Positions 58,285 through 64,000 of a stretch of 64,000 nt of DNA are shown here, piece after piece. A program made the position numbers and the translations under genes. Each line of letters opens with the position of its first letter. Position 1 is the stretch's first letter. The notes under the pieces were generated by a model. That model did no database searches and was not told where the DNA came from. It saw only the letters and a program-made list of their open reading frames with translations. This stretch comes from Sinohyriopsis cumingii (lineage: Eukaryota; Mollusca; Bivalvia; Unionida; Unionidae), in the NCBI GenBank assembly GCA_028554795.2, contig JAPYKE020000512.1, forward strand, positions 176,598 to 240,597. Direction: 5' to 3'.

Positions 58285-60850
58285 ATTAATCTTCAGCCAT
58301 AGACCATGGAACTCGTAAACTTGACTGGGAGTCTTACTCCAGACTTGGAAATCTAGCTCGAAATTATGAAAGCAGCCTTTTAATTGGTCAAAGTAATTTT
58401 AAGTAATGGATCTTTTAGTAATGGAATTTTTAGTAAAGGTTTATGATGCAGGAGCCTGACCTTGTATGGGTAAAACTCCTCAGCTTGGGTGCATGCTAAG
58501 CCTTGTTGATATAACTTAAAATATGGTAAACTTTGTACTACTGACATCGGATTTGGCGTTGATGCCCACACAGATAAAACCATATTTGCATTTTGGTCAG
58601 GTTGTTTGAATACTGCATAAATATTGTTATACCTGGAATAATAAACTTGGTGATGGGATGCAATATGCTGAGTACTATATCTTTGCCACAAGTGTTGGTC
58701 ACTGTGACCTTAATTTCACGCTTCACTGACTTGGGTTATTAATCTTCTACCACAGACCATGGAACTCATAAACTTGACTGGGAGTCTTACTCCAGACTTG
58801 GAAATCTTAGCTCGAAATTATGAAAGCAGCCTTTTGATTGGTCAGAGTAATTTTAAGTAATGGAGTTGAGTAAAGGTTTATGACGCAGGAGCCTGACCTT
58901 GTATGGGTAAAACTCTTCAGCTTGGATGCATGCTAAGCCTTGTTGATATAACTCATCTGTTCAAAATAGGGTAAACTTTGTACTACTGACATCGCCTTTG
59001 GTGTTGATGCCCACACAGATAAAACCATATACATACACACACCTTCACTAAATGTTGATCACTCTTTCTTTCCCGGTCCTTGGCAACAATCAGGAATGGG
59101 TATCATAGCAACTAGAAACAGGAGAGATAGCCAAGGAGGTTATTAGTTCAACATTCTTGGCTAAGGTTTTACATTTCGGTCATGTTGTTTTAATACTGCA
59201 TAAATATTGTTATATCTGGAATAATAAACTTGGTAATGGGATGCAACACGCTGAGTACTATATCTTTGCCACAAGTGTTGGTCACTGTGACCTAAATTTC
59301 ATGCTTCATTGACTTGGGTTAAATTGTTTAGTCTAAGTTTTTCTCAAGATCTGCTCATCAAAGAATCATTAAATTAAACGATTGTTTACCACATTCTTAC
59401 CACAAAAAAGGTCACTGTGACCTACATTTCACATTTTACTGATTTGGTTTACATTGTTGTGTTTAGGTCATGACCAGCCCGGTGTTATCACCAAGTATAC
59501 CCAGTTATGCCAAGATTCATTAAATTTTGCGATGGAATTTATTTTGATTACTACTACATCCTCATTGCAAAAGTAAGTCACTCTGACCCATATTTCATGC
59601 TTCATTGTCTTTGGTTCAGTTGCAAGCACCATTCATGCCAGAATAATTAAAATAAGTAACTGTATGCATCCTTATTAGCACCACATCCTTGCAACAAAAT
59701 GTCATTGCAACCTAATTTGAAAATTTCACTGACTAATGTAAAGATACACAATTAGTTCATGACCATATTGGTGTTTTGTGTCCTGTTTATAATACTATTA
59801 TACCTGGAACCATGAAACATGGTGAAAGTATGCATCTTGATTAGTATTACACCTTCATCTGAAAAGGTCACTATGACCTATATTCCTATATTCACATTTC
59901 ACCGACTTTGGTTCAATTTGATGTTCATGCTTTATTGATTAAGCTAGGCGATGGTATACATCTCACTTAATACTATACCAAGAATAAATATGGTGACTGT
60001 GATCTATATTTCTCGTTTTAATGGCTTAGGTGAAGTGTTTGTGATTAACTCATAGTTAGATAGGTTTTGGGTGCTGTGTACAGAATCAGGACACTTGGGG
60101 ATATCTCTTGACGAGTACTACTCCCTCATTTCAATAATAGGTCAATGTGGACCGTATTTGATGCTTCACTGATTCAGGTTAAATTTTGTGTTTGATGTTA
60201 ATTTTGTATGCACTGTTGATGCTAGTACTATGAATTCAACAATACTCTCTCTTGCTACCCACTGTATAACAACTAGACCCATTACTGACTTTTATTGGGG
60301 CCCCAAGTGGCCAAGTGGTCTAAAGCGCTCACCGTTCCGGATCACTGCCATCTCACCTCTGTCTGCGTGGGTTCGAGTCCAGGCTCGGCTTGCATGGGTA
60401 TGTGGGAAAGCCTGTCAGTAGCTTCTCGTGGGTCGGTGGTTCTTCCCTGGGTTTTCCAGGGTTCTTCCTCCACCAGTTATACTGGCCACCATGTATAACC
60501 TATCTTGTGCTGAAAAATGGCGTTAAACCCTAGAACAACAACAACAACTGACTTTTATTAAGGTTTTGTCTGCATTTACCTCATGACCACAATATGCACA
60601 CTAGCCTACATTGAGTCATGAATCTTAGTGTGGATGCAGCTTGATAAGATCTACATTCTTTGTCAAAAGAGGTCTATGTGACCTATTTTTCATGCTTCAG
60701 TGACCTTATTTAAATTTTTTGTTTTACGGGTGTCATTTATGTTCCAATTATGAAACTTTAACTTTGGAAACATTCATGTCAATACTTAGAATTAAAGAAA
60801 GTCACAGTGGCCTACATTTTACACTTTCATAACATGGGTCAAACTAGACC
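58285..60850. repeat. Diverged tandem array with GGTCAnnnTGACC palindromes
   Basis: Starts with a clear duplication: catagaccatggaactcgta (58298) recurs as cacagaccatggaactcata (58751), about 453 bp apart, and both copies contain gggagtcttactccagactt. Degenerate units of about 130-300 bp follow to about 60850, each with a version of ggtcactgtgacct followed by atttcatgcttcactgactt. Perfect GGTCAnnnTGACC occurs at 58697-58709, 59280-59292, 59410-59422 and 59866-59878. An S2 SINE is inserted at 60297. Confidence 0.85.
60297..60546 (+). mobile_element. tRNA-derived SINE, family S2, copy 2 with 13-bp target duplication
   Basis: A box TGGCCAAGTGG at 60308-60318 and B box GGTTCGAGTCC at 60370-60380; the spacing of about 50 bp points to a long-variable-arm (Leu/Ser-type) tRNA source. 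Ends with AACCCTAGAACAACAACAAC. Flanked by ACTGACTTTTATT at 60284-60296 and 60547-60559, a perfect 13-bp target duplication. Short open frames here are translations of the SINE. Confidence 0.97.
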
Positions 60851-61150
60851 TGTATACATCCTTACCTACCCAGAAGGCCCTTTCTGACCAGTGCTGTTGG
60901 AAGTAGAAATACATATTTGTATTCAATGGTAAACTATGCATACAACAGTCTAGATTGTATACTGCTATGCATTACACTCATTAGGCCACTGTGAATGAGT
61001 ATAGAAATAAAAGGAATGGACTGCAAGCTCCATGTTTTTATGTGAGGCTTCATGTGTAAGGTTTAACTGTGGTAAATATTGGTACATGAAATATGTTTGT
61101 ACTGGGGCTGTCACTCCAAAGTTAATTAAAGCATGCGAAATCTGGGTTCT

Positions 61151-61476
61151 GTGTGTGTGTGTGTGCATGTGTGTATGTGTGTGTGATTTGGATTTTTAAC
61201 ATTATGTTTTTAGTCATATCGCTATGATATCTGCAGTGTGGCAGTTTATAGTGATGTCTAGCACTGGGGAATCATGCCATATACATGTAGCATGATGTCC
61301 CACCCAGTCATATTATCCATCAGTACTAACACTAACCTCTTAATGCTAAGCACCAAGTGAGGCAGCTGTTAGTACCATTTTTATAAGTCTTTGGTATGAC
61401 TCAGCCAGGGTTTAAACCTGCGACCTCATGCATCTGAGGGGGATGCTTTAACCACTAGACCACTGGATCAGTATAG
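61151..61476 (-). mobile_element. tRNA-derived SINE, family S1, minus copy with target duplication
   Basis: Same family and orientation as 57910-58222; the tail reads as gtgtgtgtg at the left end. Flanked by ATCTGGGTTCT at 61140-61150 and 61477-61487. Confidence 0.96.
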
Positions 61477-61635
61477 ATCTGGGTTCTAGTGGTAGACCAT
61501 GATTATATCCTGTCGAACAGATTTTAACAACAGATTTTTAAAACATTGATTTCAAAAACAACATTGATCTCTTTTCTTTTCCCACCCATTTAAATACTTC
61601 TACTGTGATTTGAATGTTTAATATATTTTACGCCA

Positions 61636-61702
61636 CAGTAGGTAGGCAGGTGGGGAGTTGGATAGGTGGGCAGGTGGAGTGTTGGATAGGTAGGTAGGTG
61701 GT
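61636..61702. repeat. Short GGTAGGTAGG/GGCAGGTGG repeat
   Basis: Degenerate tetranucleotide-like G-rich repeat with ggagttggatagg occurring twice. Confidence 0.8.
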
Positions 61703-62252
61703 TTCAAAAAAAAATCTGAACAAGAAATTGCCTATATAATGCAGATTGAAAATTCATATTTTTAATTTTGAAATTATTACTGTTAGCTCATAAAGATCGA
61801 AAGAAATCCCTGCCAGAAAGTTTTAGTTAGAAATGGGGCCAATATCTCTTTAGTCTGTATTTTTTGTGCATGATAACGTTTCCAGTGGCAACTATAGAAA
61901 TGTACAGTAAAACTTGAGATGAGCTATGCATTCTTTAAGCACACTCCTGTTATGTTTTGTAATGAACAAAAACTTTTATGAATGAAGTTGAATCAAATTA
62001 AACAAAAGGTCCATTGAACAATACATACAAGGCTGCAGAGACATAAAAGGCCCTTCCCCAACACCCCAACAACAACAAAAACAGAAATCAAACCAATAAT
62101 AAAAATAAATAATAAATAAAAAAATAATAATAAAACCATGTAACCATATACATGATTTCATACTGAAGGTTTTATGCAGAACCAACTATATCTTCTAAAA
62201 TGAAACAATAATTTCACATGGGAAATGCTTTCAATGGAATTACAAATGAGAG

Positions 62253-62578
62253 TGTGTGTGCATGTGTGATTTGGATTTTTAATGTAGCTTTAACAATTTT
62301 TCAGACATATTGCTATGATGTCTGCAGTTTGGCAGTTTATAGTGATGTCTAGCACTGGGGCATCATGCCGCAGACATGTAGCATGATGTCCCACCAGGTC
62401 ACATTATCCTGACACCAGGCCGACCAGTCCTAACACTAACCTCTTAATGCTGAGCACCTAGTGACGCAGCTGTTAGTACCATTTTTGTCAGCTTTTGGCA
62501 TGACTCAGCCAGGGATCAAACCCACGACCTTTTGCATCTGAGGCAGATGCTCTAACCACTAGGCCACCAGAGTGGTTA
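62253..62578 (-). mobile_element. tRNA-derived SINE, family S1, minus copy with target duplication
   Basis: Third minus-strand S1 copy in the 3' flank. Flanked by TTACAAATGAGAG (62240-62252) and TTACACATGAGAG (62579-62591), a 13-bp duplication with one mismatch. Head GCCTAGTGG reads in reverse as ccactaggc at about 62557. Confidence 0.96.
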
Positions 62579-64000
62579 TTACACATGAGAGAGGTTTACA
62601 ATTTGGAATTTATGTTAAAAATGTTATTACATATAGAATTATATTTCAAAAATTAAACTAAATGTCATAAAAACCAATTAAGTAATTTATGAGCTTGAGT
62701 GTGCTCTGGTTGATGAGTTTCATGAATATGGAACCAGTACCCGTGTCCTCAAAACTAGGTAAGAAATGTGTTCTCAATTTCAAAATTAAAACATGAAATT
62801 CTGTATTTTGTATTAAGTTAAAGTTAGATCATTACTTTTGTCTACTTGAAATACTATGTATTAGCATTAAAGTTCCATGCTTATCATGAATTTGAAACTA
62901 ACAAAGTTTAGAAAATATGCTTTTATTGGGGTGAGGGTGTTGTGTTGGGGGATAGAGTCCCACGTTATTGACAGGTTTATGTTATTGTTATGTCTATAAC
63001 TTCTCCCACACACCGCCCCTTTAGAAAGGGGGGGATCCAAATGAGTCTAAGAAAACCATAAACGTATAATGCATTGAATAAATATAAATGAATAGGATGA
63101 ACTGATTTCTTGCATAATGTGTCTGCATTGGATTGATGCTGTCTGGTGTAGGACAGCAGATAAAAAATAGTCAAGAAGGGGTGGGTGGGTGATGGAGGAA
63201 GCCAAAATCAGAATTATTCATGTTGTGATTGCTGGCAAACAGTCTTCCATTCCTGCCAGTTAAATGGGAGTCTTCTAAGAACATGGGAATGAGCACATGG
63301 TTGAATGAATTAGAATGATGTTGCTTGAGTTTGGATTGGTATTTTATAACACAACAACACAAGTAGGTTATTTAGTACCGCTGAAGCATTTGGAACAAAG
63401 TGCCTTGCCCAAGGACCTGGACTGATCAGATAATAAGATGAACCACTGAGTCATTGCAGATTCTAGATGGTATATGGGAGCTAGGTGACGGTCTCCATTA
63501 CTCACAGCATGGGTTCGAATCCTAATCTCAGTGAATTGTAACTCTCTAACCTGTTTGATTATATTTGTATCTTTCATTTAATCATGTATCCATACAATGT
63601 GGGATCAACACTTTCCTTTCTGTTTGGTATACAGTGTAAAACTGTACTTATATTTTTATGCATATACCTTGCATCATTTCCAAAAACAGAAATTCAGTAT
63701 TCCTATGGGGGAGAGGGTAGCTTGCTCAAATAGATTTCAGCGCTGATCAGTCGAAGCTAGGCAATGGTTACTGTTACATGTGACGTGGGTTTTCATTATG
63801 CTTGGTATGAATAACAACTCCCTTCTATATAGTCAAGAGAAATGGTGAGAGATCTACCTTTGTTAAGTTGAATATTTTTGTGGGTGGAATTACTGATGTC
63901 TACTCACAAACATGTAGATTTTGTTTAATTTCTATTTTGATGGCAAAAAACGTAACTTTGTATGGAATTTTTCTCCAAGGAATAGCATGACATTCAAAAA

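Larger units (their letters stand above)
56230..64000. other. 3' flank without recognised genes
   Basis: Apart from the listed SINEs, minisatellites, microsatellites and the diverged ERE-like array, no coding region could be supported. 62600-64000 appears featureless; a GGTTCGAATCC string at 63512 resembles a tRNA B box but has no matching A box. Confidence 0.7.

Noticed and set aside
63500..63525. B-box-like GGTTCGAATCC suggesting a tRNA gene or SINE
   Set aside because: No A box, stem pairing or tail could be made out nearby.
1..64000. CRISPR arrays, operons or bacterial-type regulatory elements
   Set aside because: The window is clearly eukaryotic; the tandem arrays have no conserved-repeat/unique-spacer pattern.

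Overview
The window is intron-rich, AT-rich animal DNA that carries one recognisable host gene on the + strand: the 3' two thirds of an integrin beta-subunit gene. Nineteen exons (1-55 to 54768-54830) join through GT-AG introns whose phases all agree. They give one uninterrupted frame of 1,920 nt, that is 639 residues plus a TAA stop. The frame runs from the MIDAS loop of the beta-I domain through the hybrid-domain return, four I-EGF modules, the beta-tail, the transmembrane helix and a short NPxY-type cytoplasmic tail. The gene's 5' part (signal peptide, PSI, first hybrid segment, start of beta-I) lies upstream of base 1. Long introns, many minisatellites, several tRNA-derived SINE families and two kinds of LINE suggest a marine invertebrate, possibly a mollusc or another lophotrochozoan. 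The species cannot be fixed from this sequence.

Layout: 1-3.2 kb holds exons 1-4 (metal-binding half of beta-I). Introns 4 and 5 (3.2-12.5 kb) are largely minisatellite (52, 51, 25, 44 and 55 bp units). Intron 7 (13-26.8 kb) holds a decayed hAT-type transposase, a dispersed repeat of about 430 bp, a possible solo LTR, a nearly complete LINE on the minus strand (about 16.34-20.31 kb), a Tigger-like MITE and long TA tracts. Exons 8-14 (26.8-34.2 kb) encode the hybrid return and EGF modules. Intron 10 begins with a tandem array that has copied the end of exon 10 together with its splice donor. Exons 15-17 (41.5-51.1 kb) complete EGF-4 and the beta-tail; intron 16 holds a 5'-truncated CR1/L2-like LINE and three SINEs. 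Exons 18-19 (52.5-54.8 kb) encode the membrane helix and tail. From 54.83 kb to the end no further gene is seen: the 3' flank holds SINEs with clear target-site duplications and a diverged tandem array carrying GGTCAnnnTGACC palindromes.

The integrin is ordinary in overall architecture but shows three departures worth checking. The two ADMIDAS aspartates appear to be Gln-Lys, the beta-tail has two extra cysteines, and the membrane-distal NPxY motif lacks its tyrosine. No new multi-gene system was found; the most unusual DNA-level feature is the exon-tail/donor tandem array in intron 10.
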